From assembly GCF_900604945.1 (NCBI RefSeq), contig NZ_UWPB01000002.1, positions 1,116,001-1,180,000 on the forward strand: a stretch of DNA of 64,000 bases. The letters run 5' to 3'. This document shows positions 1 to 8,201 of the stretch, in pieces. Positions within the stretch are counted from its first letter, which is position 1; each line of letters opens with the position of its first letter. This DNA is from Ruminococcus sp. Marseille-P6503. GTDB lineage: Bacteria; Bacillota; Clostridia; Oscillospirales; Ruminococcaceae. The translations under genes and the position numbers were made by a program. The notes under the pieces are model-generated. The model made no database searches, was not told the origin of the DNA, and worked only from the letters and a program-made list of their open reading frames with translations.

Positions 1-40
1 CGCTTGTATAGAAATATACTATTTTTGATTGTAATGATTA

Positions 41-69
41 TAGCATACGCCGATTGTTTTTGCTATAAT
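41..69 (+). promoter_or_regulatory. Weak sigma-A-like promoter before the SDR gene
   Basis: A perfect TATAAT lies at 64-69 with a poor -35 candidate TAGCAT at 41-46 (17-bp spacer). A second TATAAT overlaps at 70-75. Only the -10 is convincing. Confidence 0.4.
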
Positions 70-111
70 TATAATGTAAATTTTTAAAATTTTATCAGGA
101 GGGGCGAGCTT

Positions 112-1125
112 ATGAGAATTCTCTTTATCGGAGGGACCGGAACGATATCCGAGGCGATCACAAAGCTGTTGCTTGCAAGAGGCGAAGAGGTCTTTCTGCT
201 TAACCGCGGTTCAAGAAACAATGAAATAAAGGGGGCGGAGCACATTTGCTGCGATATAGGGGATGAGAAAAAGGCGGCGCGGCTGCTTGAGGGAATGACC
301 TTTGACTGCGTCGCGGATTTTATCGGCTTTGTACCGGAGCAGGTAATGCGGGATTACCGACTGTTTTTGGGGAAAACAAAGCAGTATATTTTTATCAGCT
401 CCGCTTCGGCTTACCAGAAGCCTTTGGGCAGCTATATAATAAACGAAGGGACTCCTCTTTCAAATCCTTACTGGGAATATTCCAGAAATAAAATTGCCTG
501 CGAGGAATGTCTGATGAAGCTGTACCGTGAAAACGCTTTTCCGGTAACTATAGTGCGCCCCAGCCATACCTACTGCAATCGGAGCATACCTGTAGGCGTT
601 CACGGAAACGGAGGAAGCTGGCAGGTAATAAAGAGAATGCTTGAAGGTAAGCGGATAATCGTTCACGGCGACGGTTCGTCGCTCTGGACTATGACTCACT
701 GCGACGACTTTGCAAGGGCTTTCGTCGGACTTATCGGAAATATTCACGCTGTCGGAGAGTCGGTTCAGATAACCTCCGACGAAACGCTTACATGGAATCA
801 GATATATAAGGCTGCTGCCGACGCGCTGGGAGTTGAATACAGACCTTATTATGTTCCGTCAGATTTTCTTGCAAAGTGCAGTTCCTATGATTTTGAGGGC
901 GGTCTGCTGGGAGATAAGGCAAACTCGGTGGTTTTTGACAATTCAAAGCTGAAGCGTCTTGTCCCGGGCTTCAACGCCGAGATACGCTTCGATCAGGGAG
1001 TGAAAAGGGCGGCGGAATATGTTCTCAGTCACAAGGAATGTCAGCAGGCGGACTTTGAATTCGATCATTGGTGCGATAAGGTAATTGAAGCAATGGACAA
1101 TGCTCTGCAAAGTATTTTAGGCTGA
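112..1125 (+). CDS. NAD(P)-dependent epimerase/dehydratase (extended SDR)
   Basis: Cytosolic Rossmann-fold enzyme of 337 residues, likely acting on a nucleotide sugar or similar alcohol/ketone; the substrate cannot be read from sequence. The dinucleotide loop GGTGTIS sits at residues 7-13, right after the first strand (MRILFI), and a YSRNK motif gives the SDR pair Tyr123/Lys127. The loop is GxxGxxS rather than the classic GxxGxxG, as in atypical extended SDRs. Start ATG 112 follows AGGAGGGG at 97-104. A second, classical SDR begins 104 bp downstream, so the two may share a transcript. Family assignment is firm; the specific reaction is unknown. Confidence 0.85.
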   Translation: MRILFIGGTGTISEAITKLLLARGEEVFLLNRGSRNNEIKGAEHICCDIGDEKKAARLLEGMTFDCVADFIGFVPEQVMRDYRLFLGKTKQYIFISSASAYQKPLGSYIINEGTPLSNPYWEYSRNKIACEECLMKLYRENAFPVTIVRPSHTYCNRSIPVGVHGNGGSWQVIKRMLEGKRIIVHGDGSSLWTMTHCDDFARAFVGLIGNIHAVGESVQITSDETLTWNQIYKAAADALGVEYRPYYVPSDFLAKCSSYDFEGGLLGDKANSVVFDNSKLKRLVPGFNAEIRFDQGVKRAAEYVLSHKECQQADFEFDHWCDKVIEAMDNALQSILG

Positions 1126-1172
1126 TAAATTCATCAGAAAAAACAATTCAGGAGTGAAAGCCGAATATGAAA

Positions 1173-1229
1173 CGGAGGTATTACCATGCGGGCGGCTTTT
1201 ATGAGTTTTAAAATCCGCATGGAGGAAAT
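1173..1229 (+). promoter_or_regulatory. SD-hairpin start element before the SDR gene
   Basis: An ACGGAGG ribosome site (1172-1178) is followed by an 8-bp perfect inverted repeat, CCATGCGG (1184-1191) and CCGCATGG (1215-1222). The 3' arm runs into a second SD, GGAGG 1221-1225, directly before ATG 1230. The 5' arm contains the start of an 18-codon leader ORF. Folding would hide the second SD; translating the leader would open it. The 14-nt string from 1167 to 1180, TATGAAACGGAGGT, recurs upstream of ppiB. Confidence 0.5.
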
Positions 1230-1242
1230 ATGGTTGACGTAA
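1186..1242 (+). CDS. Possible 18-residue leader peptide
   Basis: Short reading frame MRAAFMSFKIRMEEIWLT whose ATG lies 7 nt after ACGGAGG. Its stop (TAA 1240-1242) falls 10 nt inside the following SDR gene, in a different frame. Such overlap is typical of translational coupling. No homology is claimed; it may be only a by-product of the hairpin arm containing CATG. Confidence 0.3.
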   Translation: MRAAFMSFKIRMEEIWLT

Positions 1243-1964
1243 AAGGAAAATGGGTATTCGTAACGGGCGCCAGCAGGGGAGTAGGCAGGCAGATCGCTTT
1301 GTTTATGGCAAACCGCGGCGCAAATATCATACTTCACAGCAGAAAGCTTGAACATACTGAAGAGGTTTTCAAAGAGGTAAGAGAAACAGGAGTCAGGGCA
1401 ATGCAGATCGAGGCTGAGCTTTCGGATATGGATTCGGTCGGTAATATGCTGAAAAGGATAGACGACAGCGGCCTGCAGGTAGACATTGTTTTTAATGACG
1501 CCGCGGTTCAGATCGCATACAGAACCGACTATTTTAAAACTCCCGTGGAGGATTTTACGCAGAGCTTTATGATAAATACGATTGCGCCTGCGATGATTTG
1601 CTATCATTTTCTGCCCAAGATGATAGAAAGGGGCTTCGGAAGAATAATAAATACTACCAGCGGAATAAAAAACGAGCCGGAGCAGGCAGGATATTCGGCA
1701 AGCAAGGCGGCTCTGGACAAGTTTACAACGGATCTGTCTACGGTTATCGAGGGAACCGACGTAATGATGAATATAACCGATCCTGGCTGGTGCAGAACCG
1801 ATCTCGGAGGACCTAACGCCCCTAATTCGGTTGAAAGCTGCATACCCGGAATCGTTGTCGGAGCGTTTGTTGACGACAGGCGGAGCGGAAGGCTTTTTCC
1901 CGCGCAGAGCTTTAACGGCCTTACGCTTATAGAAGCCGTATCAAAGGCAGAAACTATGTATTAG
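1230..1964 (+). CDS. SDR-family oxidoreductase
   Basis: Classical short-chain dehydrogenase/reductase of 244 residues, the usual family size. It shows the cofactor loop TGASRGVG at residues 12-19, NDAA near 89-92 in place of the common NNAG, Asn115 in MINTIAP, Ser144 and the catalytic YSASK at Tyr155/Lys159. It reduces or oxidises an unknown hydroxyl/carbonyl substrate with NAD(P)H. ATG 1230 is preceded by GGAGG with only 4 nt of spacing. That site overlaps a hairpin and a leader ORF, so translation is probably coupled. A bidirectional terminator follows at 2041-2085. Confidence 0.85.
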   Translation: MVDVKGKWVFVTGASRGVGRQIALFMANRGANIILHSRKLEHTEEVFKEVRETGVRAMQIEAELSDMDSVGNMLKRIDDSGLQVDIVFNDAAVQIAYRTDYFKTPVEDFTQSFMINTIAPAMICYHFLPKMIERGFGRIINTTSGIKNEPEQAGYSASKAALDKFTTDLSTVIEGTDVMMNITDPGWCRTDLGGPNAPNSVESCIPGIVVGAFVDDRRSGRLFPAQSFNGLTLIEAVSKAETMY

Positions 1965-2040
1965 ACGGTATTATGCGGTCGGAGCATATATTGATTTACA
2001 TAGCTTTGTGTTGAAAAGGCTTCGCTGTACAAAAAAGTTA

Positions 2041-2085
2041 CCGGCGCATAGTCATAAGCTGACTGTGCGCCGGTTTTGATTTTAT
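2041..2085 (+). terminator. Bidirectional intrinsic terminator
   Basis: A 14-bp stem (2041-2054 with 2060-2073, one G-U pair) closed by TAAGC is followed on the plus strand by TTTTGATTTTA. On the minus strand it runs into a T-rich tract. It separates two convergent genes, the SDR and the symporter. Confidence 0.8.
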
Positions 2086-2096
2086 TATGCCGAAAA

Positions 2097-3629
2097 TTAT
2101 GTATCTGAAGAACTGAAGCAGGTAAATACCTGAGCTGCGTGCTCTTTCTCCTTTTTTCCGCGTCCGGTAAGCAGGCTTACAATAGGTACGACCGCAAGAC
2201 CGAACAGCATTGTGAATGCTCCGGCGTTGATTGGCGACGCGAGATCCAGTCCGAAAAGCTCGCCGGATCTGTTGCCGAAGGTGTAGTAGAACATATGGGC
2301 AATCGTTATTCCCACACCGCTTATAAAGCAGGCGATAACGGAAGCCTTTGTAACTCCCTTCCAGAAAAGACCGTACATATACGGGGCAAGAAATGCTCCT
2401 GAAAGCGCGCCCCACGAAATGGACATAAGGGTAGATATGACCGTCTGCGGATTTTCAAGCGTTATGATAGCCAGAATTACGGATATCAGAAGGAAAACCG
2501 CAATAAATATCCTCATGATGAGCAGCTCTTTCTTTTCGCTCAGCTTTTTGGACATAGGCTTGATAAGGTCAATCGTCAGAACGGAGCTTGAAGTGAGAAC
2601 AAGGGAAGACAGTGTAGACATTGAAGCGGAAAGTACCAGCACGATAACAATGCCGAACAGAAGCTCAGGGAGCCGTTCCATAATCTGAGGTATTATCGCG
2701 TCAAAGCCGCCCTCGGGAGAGCCGTCGATATTGCTGACAAAGAGCCTTCCGAAGCCTCCGAGAAAATAGCAGCCGCCGGCTACGATCACGGCGAAAACCG
2801 TCGATACAATCGTTCCGATCTTTATTGATTTATCATCCTTTACGGCGTAGAATTTTCCCACCATTTGCGGCAAACCCCAGGTTCCCAGGGAGGTAAGTAT
2901 GACCACGCCAGCCAAATTTATCGGGTCGGGACCCAAAAGACTGCTGTATTCGCCTGTGCTTCCGTCCGCCGACGGAATATTGTGCAGCATATCTATAGAA
3001 GAGGTAAGTCCTCCGTTTAAATTCAGAACGGACAGAACCACCGCGGTAATTCCCACAAGCATAAAAATTCCCTGAATGAAATCGGTCAGCGCTGTAGCTT
3101 TATAGCCGCCCATGATTACATAAACGGCGGTAAAAAGCGCCATTCCTATAATACAGTATTTGTAAGGGATTCCGAAGCCTTTTTCAAACAGTCTTGACAA
3201 GCCGTTGTATACAGACGCGGTGTATGGAATAAGGAATACGAAAATTATCATTGCCGAAACGATTTTGAGGGTCTTGCTGTTATACCGCTTTTCAAAAAAT
3301 TCCGGCATAGTCTTGGCTTCAAGTGCCTTTGACATTATTCTGGAGCGTTTTCCAAGTACGAGCCAGGCAAGGAGAGAGCCTATCACGGCGTTTCCTATTC
3401 CTATCCAGGTCGAAGCGATTCCGTAGTTCCAGCCGAATTTTCCGGCATAGCCTACGAAAATAACAGCGGAAAAATACGAGGTACCGTAAGCGAAGGCGGT
3501 AAACCAGGGCCCTAGGGTACGTCCTCCCAAAACAAATTCCGATACGCTGTCGTTCTTTTTCTTGTAGTACCAGCCGACTCCTACCATGATCAGCAGATAC
3601 ACGATAAGAATTATCCACATTTCCAACAT
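2097..3629 (-). CDS. Sodium:solute symporter, PutP-like
   Basis: Integral membrane SSS-family transporter of about 510 residues with roughly 13 hydrophobic segments. It is most like the sodium/proline and pantothenate branch. Family landmarks include a first helix ending in VGVGWYYKKK, GRTLGPWFTAFAYGTSYFSA near residues 38-57 and GGYKATALTDFIQG near 175-188, the strongly conserved SSS loop. Start: AGGAAGG (3641-3647) is 10 nt before ATG 3629; an in-frame TTG at 3638 touches the SD and is unlikely. The gene stands alone with its own promoter at 3713-3741. It should import an amino acid or carboxylate with Na+; the substrate is inferred only from family. Confidence 0.85.
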   Translation of the reverse strand: MLEMWIILIVYLLIMVGVGWYYKKKNDSVSEFVLGGRTLGPWFTAFAYGTSYFSAVIFVGYAGKFGWNYGIASTWIGIGNAVIGSLLAWLVLGKRSRIMSKALEAKTMPEFFEKRYNSKTLKIVSAMIIFVFLIPYTASVYNGLSRLFEKGFGIPYKYCIIGMALFTAVYVIMGGYKATALTDFIQGIFMLVGITAVVLSVLNLNGGLTSSIDMLHNIPSADGSTGEYSSLLGPDPINLAGVVILTSLGTWGLPQMVGKFYAVKDDKSIKIGTIVSTVFAVIVAGGCYFLGGFGRLFVSNIDGSPEGGFDAIIPQIMERLPELLFGIVIVLVLSASMSTLSSLVLTSSSVLTIDLIKPMSKKLSEKKELLIMRIFIAVFLLISVILAIITLENPQTVISTLMSISWGALSGAFLAPYMYGLFWKGVTKASVIACFISGVGITIAHMFYYTFGNRSGELFGLDLASPINAGAFTMLFGLAVVPIVSLLTGRGKKEKEHAAQVFTCFSSSDT

Positions 3630-3712
3630 ACTATTCAATCCTTCCTCATATACAGCAGCAATTTAAAGATTTAATGCTTTTATGCTTTTATCTAATAAAT
3701 CATACAAGTGTA

Positions 3713-3741
3713 ATTATATAGTGAAATATATTGTTTGTCAA
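3713..3741 (-). promoter_or_regulatory. Sigma-A promoter for the symporter
   Basis: On the minus strand, TTGACA (3736-3741) and TATAAT (3713-3718) are separated by exactly 17 bp: a consensus match. The leader is about 75 nt. Confidence 0.85.
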
Positions 3742-3838
3742 GAGTTTTTGCAGATTATTTCAGAAAAATCAGATAAATGCTTCAATCTGACAAAGATTTA
3801 GCACTACAGCGCAGCTTAACTTTTTGTCTTAAAACCTA

Positions 3839-3867
3839 TTTACAAGAGGAAAGTTTTGTGATATAAT
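3839..3867 (+). promoter_or_regulatory. Sigma-A promoter for purA
   Basis: TTTACA (3839-3844), 17-bp spacer, TATAAT (3862-3867). The leader contains an 8-bp inverted repeat, AGCGGCAT (3873-3880) with ATGCCGCT (3909-3916), ahead of the SD. Confidence 0.8.
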
Positions 3868-3952
3868 TATTTAGCGGCATTGTTTCCCGACGAGGGAGCT
3901 CATTTCATATGCCGCTAATTTTGCTTTGATTCAGGCAAGGAGGAAAATTTTC

Positions 3953-5245
3953 ATGGTAAGAGCAATAGTAGGCGCAAACTGGGGCGACGAGGGTAAGGGA
4001 AAGCTTACCGATATGATGGCTCAGGAATCGGACATAGTTATCCGTTTTCAGGGCGGCGCCAACGCAGGACATACCATAGTCAACAACTATGGAAAGTTTG
4101 CGCTTCACACGCTTCCGTCGGGCGTTTTCTATGGGCATACGACTAATATTATAGGCAACGGAGTCGCGCTGAATATACCTGTGCTTTTCAATGAGATCAA
4201 GTCTGTTGTTGACAAGGGAGTTCCTATGCCCAAGATACTGATCTCAGACAGAGCCCAGATGGTAATGCCGTATCATGTTCTTTTTGATGAGTATGAGGAA
4301 GAGCGTCTGGGAAAGGCAAGCTTCGGATCTACCAAATCGGGAATTGCTCCTTTTTATTCTGATAAATACGCTAAGATCGGATTTCAGGTGCAGGAGCTTT
4401 TTGACGAGGAAAATCTCCGCGAAAAGCTTGTCAGGGTATGCGAAACCAAGAACGTTCTTTTAGAGCACCTGTACCACAAGCCGGCTCTTGATCCGGAGAA
4501 GATTTTTGAGACTCTGATGGAGTACAGAAAAATGGTGGAGCCTTATGTGTGCGACGTTTCGCTTTATCTTTGGAACGCTCTTAAGGAAGGCAAAAACGTT
4601 TTGCTGGAGGGACAGCTCGGTTCGCTCAAGGATCCCGACCACGGAATCTATCCTATGGTGACCTCCTCGTCCACGCTTGCGGCTTACGGAGCTATTGGAG
4701 CCGGAATCCCTCCCTATGAGATAAAGAAGATAGTAACCGTTGTAAAGGCGTATTCCTCGGCAGTGGGCGCGGGGGCGTTTGTTTCCGAGATATTCGGAGA
4801 GGAGGCCGACGAGCTCAGAAGAAGAGGAGGCGACGGCGGAGAGTACGGCGCTACTACGGGCAGACCGAGAAGAATGGGCTGGTTTGACTGCGTGGCTTCA
4901 AAATACGGATGCAGGATACAGGGGACTACCGACGTAGCGTTTACCGTTGTTGACGTTCTCGGCTATCTTGATAAGATCCCCGTATGCGTAGGCTATGAGA
5001 TAGACGGAAAGGTAACGACTGATTTCCCGACAACTCAGCTGCTTGAAAAGGCAAAGCCTGTGCTTGAGGTTCTTGACGGCTGGAACTGTGATATAAGAGG
5101 AATAAGGAATTATGACGAGCTGCCGGAAAACTGCAGAAAGTACATAGAATTTGTAGAGGAGCATATCGGATTCCCTATTACTATGATTTCAAACGGTCCG
5201 AAGAGAGAGGACATCATTTACCGTGAAAGCAGATTAAGCAAATAA
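3953..5245 (+). CDS. purA: Adenylosuccinate synthetase
   Basis: Makes adenylosuccinate from IMP, aspartate and GTP, the first committed step to AMP, in the cytosol. The protein is 430 residues, the family norm. It opens with the GTP-binding GANWGDEGKGK, followed by GNGVALN and the late TTGRPRRMGWFD block. ATG 3953 is preceded by AAGGAGG at 3937-3943; an upstream in-frame codon at 3926 has no SD. It is monocistronic, flanked by a consensus promoter and a strong terminator. No purine riboswitch signature was recognised, but a leader hairpin (3873-3916) could be regulatory. Confidence 0.97.
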   Translation: MVRAIVGANWGDEGKGKLTDMMAQESDIVIRFQGGANAGHTIVNNYGKFALHTLPSGVFYGHTTNIIGNGVALNIPVLFNEIKSVVDKGVPMPKILISDRAQMVMPYHVLFDEYEEERLGKASFGSTKSGIAPFYSDKYAKIGFQVQELFDEENLREKLVRVCETKNVLLEHLYHKPALDPEKIFETLMEYRKMVEPYVCDVSLYLWNALKEGKNVLLEGQLGSLKDPDHGIYPMVTSSSTLAAYGAIGAGIPPYEIKKIVTVVKAYSSAVGAGAFVSEIFGEEADELRRRGGDGGEYGATTGRPRRMGWFDCVASKYGCRIQGTTDVAFTVVDVLGYLDKIPVCVGYEIDGKVTTDFPTTQLLEKAKPVLEVLDGWNCDIRGIRNYDELPENCRKYIEFVEEHIGFPITMISNGPKREDIIYRESRLSK

Positions 5246-5252
5246 TCAAAGC

Positions 5253-5297
5253 AGGACCGCCGCTGTAAGAAAAACTAAGGCGGTCCTTGATTTTTTT
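5253..5297 (+). terminator. purA terminator
   Basis: AGGACCGCC (5253-5261) pairs with GGCGGTCCT (5279-5287), a 9-bp stem followed by TGATTTTTTT. Confidence 0.9.
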
Positions 5298-5345
5298 AAA
5301 ACAGGTATTTTTAAGTGCGAAAGGTAGCGCGGCTGCGGTTATCTA

Positions 5346-5374
5346 TTGACTGCCGGACGTAAAAATGCTATAAT
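5346..5374 (+). promoter_or_regulatory. Sigma-A promoter
   Basis: TTGACT (5346-5351), 17 bp, TATAAT (5369-5374), 26 bp before the start codon of the PH-like gene. Confidence 0.85.
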
Positions 5375-5400
5375 TAAAGTCTGGAAAAGGGGGACTTTTT

Positions 5401-5814
5401 ATGAAAAAGGATTTATTTGATTATCTCTGGACAGATAAGAAAAGAACGATTTTCGGTCTGCCGATCTCGTTTACCAGATATTTTCTTACTGAAAATAAAT
5501 TTATAACCCGAAGGGGATTTCTGAAAATTGTCGAGGACGAGCTGGAGCTTTACAAGGTTACCGATAAAAAGCTGGTGCTTCCGCTCGGACAGAGAATTTT
5601 CAAATGCGGAACGATAGTAATGCACGTTAAGGACGTGGATACGCCGATAAAGGAAGTAGTTTCTGTAAAGCAGCCCAGAAAGGTGCTTGAAATGCTTGAT
5701 AAGCAGATAAATCTCAACCGTGATAAATATAATATCAGAGGCCGTGATATGATGGGGCCGGAAGGCGGTCCTTACGATATCCACAGCGATGAATTTTCAT
5801 CAACGGATTTCTGA
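5401..5814 (+). CDS. PH-like domain protein, function unknown
   Basis: Soluble 137-residue protein with no signal peptide or membrane segment. The alternating beta pattern (residues about 20-90: ENKFITRRGFLKIVEDELEL and later strands) and a following amphipathic stretch resemble the short bacterial PH-like fold. That is a pattern judgement, not a proven homology. The C-terminus is polar and Gly/Asp-rich. It has its own consensus promoter, an AAGGGGGA ribosome site and a terminator, so it is an independently transcribed single gene. Confidence 0.6.
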   Translation: MKKDLFDYLWTDKKRTIFGLPISFTRYFLTENKFITRRGFLKIVEDELELYKVTDKKLVLPLGQRIFKCGTIVMHVKDVDTPIKEVVSVKQPRKVLEMLDKQINLNRDKYNIRGRDMMGPEGGPYDIHSDEFSSTDF

Positions 5815-5865
5815 ATTTGTCCGCATAAGCGTAAATACACGACTGATTATATTGACAGCAGTTCC

Positions 5866-5892
5866 GGCGGCGTTTTTTGCGCCGCCTTTTTG
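5866..5892 (+). terminator. Intrinsic terminator
   Basis: GGCGGCG (5866-5872) and CGCCGCC (5880-5886) form a 7-bp GC stem, followed by five Ts. It lies only 30 bp before the FkbM gene start. Confidence 0.85.
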
Positions 5893-5915
5893 ATTATATC
5901 CGAAGGGAGGCTTTT

Positions 5916-6980
5916 ATGCTTGACAGAGATTATTTTGAATCGCTTGAGCCATGGTACGAGGTTCTGAAAAAATCAGGACTTCCCGTGTTTATTTACGGCA
6001 TGGGCGACGGCTGCGTCAAGCTTTTGAAGGAATTCAAAACCCATGCGATCAAGTGCGGCGGAATTTTTGCAAGCGATGACTTTGCGAGAGGAAACGAATT
6101 TGCAGGTTTTAAGGTGAAAAGGCTTTCGGATGTTGAAAGCGGATATAGTGATTTCTGCGTTGCGGCCGCTTTCGGAACGTCTTTGCCGGAGGTCATGGGG
6201 AGCATACGGAACATTTCAAAAAAGCATACGCTTGTTTTTCCCGATACTCCGGTTATAGGGGAAGAGGTGTTTACCAAGGAAGGATTTCTGGAGAGATTCG
6301 CCGACGCCGAGAAATTCTCCCGCCTGCTTGCGGACGATATATCCCGCGCGGTCTTTGAAAACGTGCTGTCCTTTAAAATAACAGGAAGTATCGATTATCT
6401 CGACAGGATTTTCACTTTGCCTGATGAAGCATATACGGATATTCTCAGGCTTTCCGAAAACGAGATATATGCCGATCTGGGAGCGTATACGGGCGATACG
6501 GTAAAGGAATTTCTGAGCTTTGCGGGAGGATTCCGAAAAATTTACATCTTTGAGCCTAACGGAAAAAATTTCAGAAAATGCGTTAAGAACCTTATGTACC
6601 TTGATAATGTAAGCTTTTACAATTGTCCGGCATGGAAAAAAGACCTGCCACTTTATTTTGACAAGGGGGAGGGGCGTCAGGCTCAGATATCGGACAAGGG
6701 CGTTTCGGTATACGCCCGTTCGCTTGACAGCGTGCTGGCGGGAGGAGAATGTACATATATCAAATATGATGTTGAAGGCGCGGAGACGGAGGCCATAGAG
6801 GGAAGCTCCGAAACTATAAAGAATTACAGTCCTAAAATTTGTACAGCTTTGTATCACAGGGCTTACGATATGCTGGATATTCCTCTGCTTATCCATCGGA
6901 TAGATCCAGATTACAAGCTTTATATAAGGCAGTATCCGTATTATCCGGCATGGGAAACCAATCTTTTTGCCGTAAAATAA
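5916..6980 (+). CDS. FkbM-family methyltransferase
   Basis: Predicted SAM-dependent O-methyltransferase of 354 residues. The C-terminal half carries the SAM fold: YADLGAYTGDTVKEF near residue 185, EPNGKNF near 210 and the FkbM signature DVEGAETEAIEG near 285. The N-terminal 150 residues resemble a Rossmann-like sugar/nucleotide-binding region (FIYGMGDGCVKLL). FkbM proteins act on polyketide, glycan or lipid hydroxyls; the substrate here is unknown. ATG 5916 is preceded by GAAGGGAGG (5902-5910); an upstream in-frame codon at 5877 lies inside the terminator. I found no clear promoter, so read-through or an unrecognised promoter must drive it. Confidence 0.8.
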   Translation: MLDRDYFESLEPWYEVLKKSGLPVFIYGMGDGCVKLLKEFKTHAIKCGGIFASDDFARGNEFAGFKVKRLSDVESGYSDFCVAAAFGTSLPEVMGSIRNISKKHTLVFPDTPVIGEEVFTKEGFLERFADAEKFSRLLADDISRAVFENVLSFKITGSIDYLDRIFTLPDEAYTDILRLSENEIYADLGAYTGDTVKEFLSFAGGFRKIYIFEPNGKNFRKCVKNLMYLDNVSFYNCPAWKKDLPLYFDKGEGRQAQISDKGVSVYARSLDSVLAGGECTYIKYDVEGAETEAIEGSSETIKNYSPKICTALYHRAYDMLDIPLLIHRIDPDYKLYIRQYPYYPAWETNLFAVK

Positions 6981-7008
6981 AATACGCTGTCCGATAAACC
7001 CCGCGTTC

Positions 7009-7037
7009 TTGACATCAAAGCGTCGGTACGGTATAAT
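7009..7037 (+). promoter_or_regulatory. Consensus sigma-A promoter
   Basis: TTGACA (7009-7014), 17 bp, TATAAT (7032-7037), both perfect hexamers, ahead of the transglutaminase-like gene. Confidence 0.92.
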
Positions 7038-7094
7038 TATGCTGTATCGGGTAAAAAACGGCGCGTTAAAAATAAATATCAAGGAGAAATTCTT

Positions 7095-8129
7095 TTGAAT
7101 AAAATTTCAAAAATTATGCTTGCGGCGGCGCTGCTGCTTGCCGCGGCTTTTGCGGTTCTTGTAATATACGATAAAGCGGTATCGGGAAGCTCCGACGGTA
7201 AAACCAGAATATACGGCTCGCAGACGGCTGACGACAGCCGGCAGGAGGACAGCGGCAGCAAGCCGGACGACAGCGCAGATGATGAAGCCCCGGGCATATA
7301 TGACACCTCGTTGATCTCAAAGGCGTATCTTGACGGAGCTCCGGACAGCCTGAGCGGTATAGACCGGGAGATCTACGATAAAGCGTCCGAGGTAATATCG
7401 GACGTAATAACCGAGGATATGAGCGACTTTGAAAAGGAGCTTGCCATTCACGACTGGATAGTTTATAACTGCACCTATGACAACAAGGCTCTCGGTATCC
7501 TTGGCGGTTACAGTGAGAATTCCGATAACCCGTACGGGGCGCTCATCAACGGACAGGCTATCTGCAAGGGCTATACCTCGGCTTTTCAGATGTTTATGGA
7601 TATGCTTGAGATTCCCTGCCTTACCGTTTATGCGTCAGACGAGCAAGGCGACGAGCACGCCTGGAATATGGTTGAAATAGAAAACGGTTGGTATTATGTG
7701 GACGTGACCTGGGACGATCCGGTTCCCGATCACAGCGGCAGGCTTGTAACTCATAAATATTTTAACGTTACGGAAGAATTTATGAGGGAAACCGGTCATG
7801 TATGGGATACGTCGGGACTGGAAAAGACCGTCGCCGACGCTTATTTATACGCTGAAGGCTCGGCAGTCGTGATACGCGGCTATGACGAGCTGAAAAAAGC
7901 CGCTGCCGAATGTCTTAACGGTAAACGGGAGGAGCTTTACGTTGTTTTTGCCGATGACGCCGGAATTGTCATCGAAGGATATGACGGTGAATATATTGAC
8001 AGCACAGGCAGTTCAAAGCTTTATACCGATTATCTTGAGCCGCTCAGAATGGATTTCAGCGATAATGAGATTTATTGCTGCATAAAAGAATTCAACGGCG
8101 GAATCGGCTTGGAAATTCTTTTCGGGTAG
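7095..8129 (+). CDS. Exported transglutaminase-like cysteine protease-fold protein
   Basis: A 344-residue protein with a hydrophobic N-terminal segment (residues about 5-25) that should anchor or export it, then an acidic Ser/Asp-rich linker (30-70). The transglutaminase-like core has the triad Cys157 (GQAICKGY), His188 (EHAWNMV) and Asp203 (WYYVDVTWDDP). Such bacterial domains hydrolyse or remodel peptide/amide bonds at the cell surface; the target is unknown. Start is TTG 7095, eight nt after AAGGAG; no in-frame ATG fits. hisA follows closely and may be co-transcribed. Confidence 0.85.
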   Translation: MNKISKIMLAAALLLAAAFAVLVIYDKAVSGSSDGKTRIYGSQTADDSRQEDSGSKPDDSADDEAPGIYDTSLISKAYLDGAPDSLSGIDREIYDKASEVISDVITEDMSDFEKELAIHDWIVYNCTYDNKALGILGGYSENSDNPYGALINGQAICKGYTSAFQMFMDMLEIPCLTVYASDEQGDEHAWNMVEIENGWYYVDVTWDDPVPDHSGRLVTHKYFNVTEEFMRETGHVWDTSGLEKTVADAYLYAEGSAVVIRGYDELKKAAAECLNGKREELYVVFADDAGIVIEGYDGEYIDSTGSSKLYTDYLEPLRMDFSDNEIYCCIKEFNGGIGLEILFG

Positions 8130-8146
8130 GTTCAGGCTGCAATTGT

Positions 8147-8201
8147 GGAAGGAGGAAATGTCCGTTTCTGCTGTGCGTTGACTGCGGACGTGAATGTAAA
8201 T
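8147..8201 (+). promoter_or_regulatory. SD-hairpin-10-nt start element before hisA
   Basis: GGAAGGAGG (8147-8155) is followed 2 nt later by stem ATGTCCG (8158-8164) pairing with CGGACGT (8185-8191): seven pairs with one G-U. Exactly 10 nt then separate the hairpin from ATG 8202. Unfolded, the SD is 46 nt from the start and useless. A seven-codon ORF starts at 8158. Confidence 0.5.

Noticed and set aside
1134-1607. 157-codon minus-strand ORF opposite the SDR gene
   Set aside because: Antisense to a clear SDR gene and without a ribosome site; a shadow frame.
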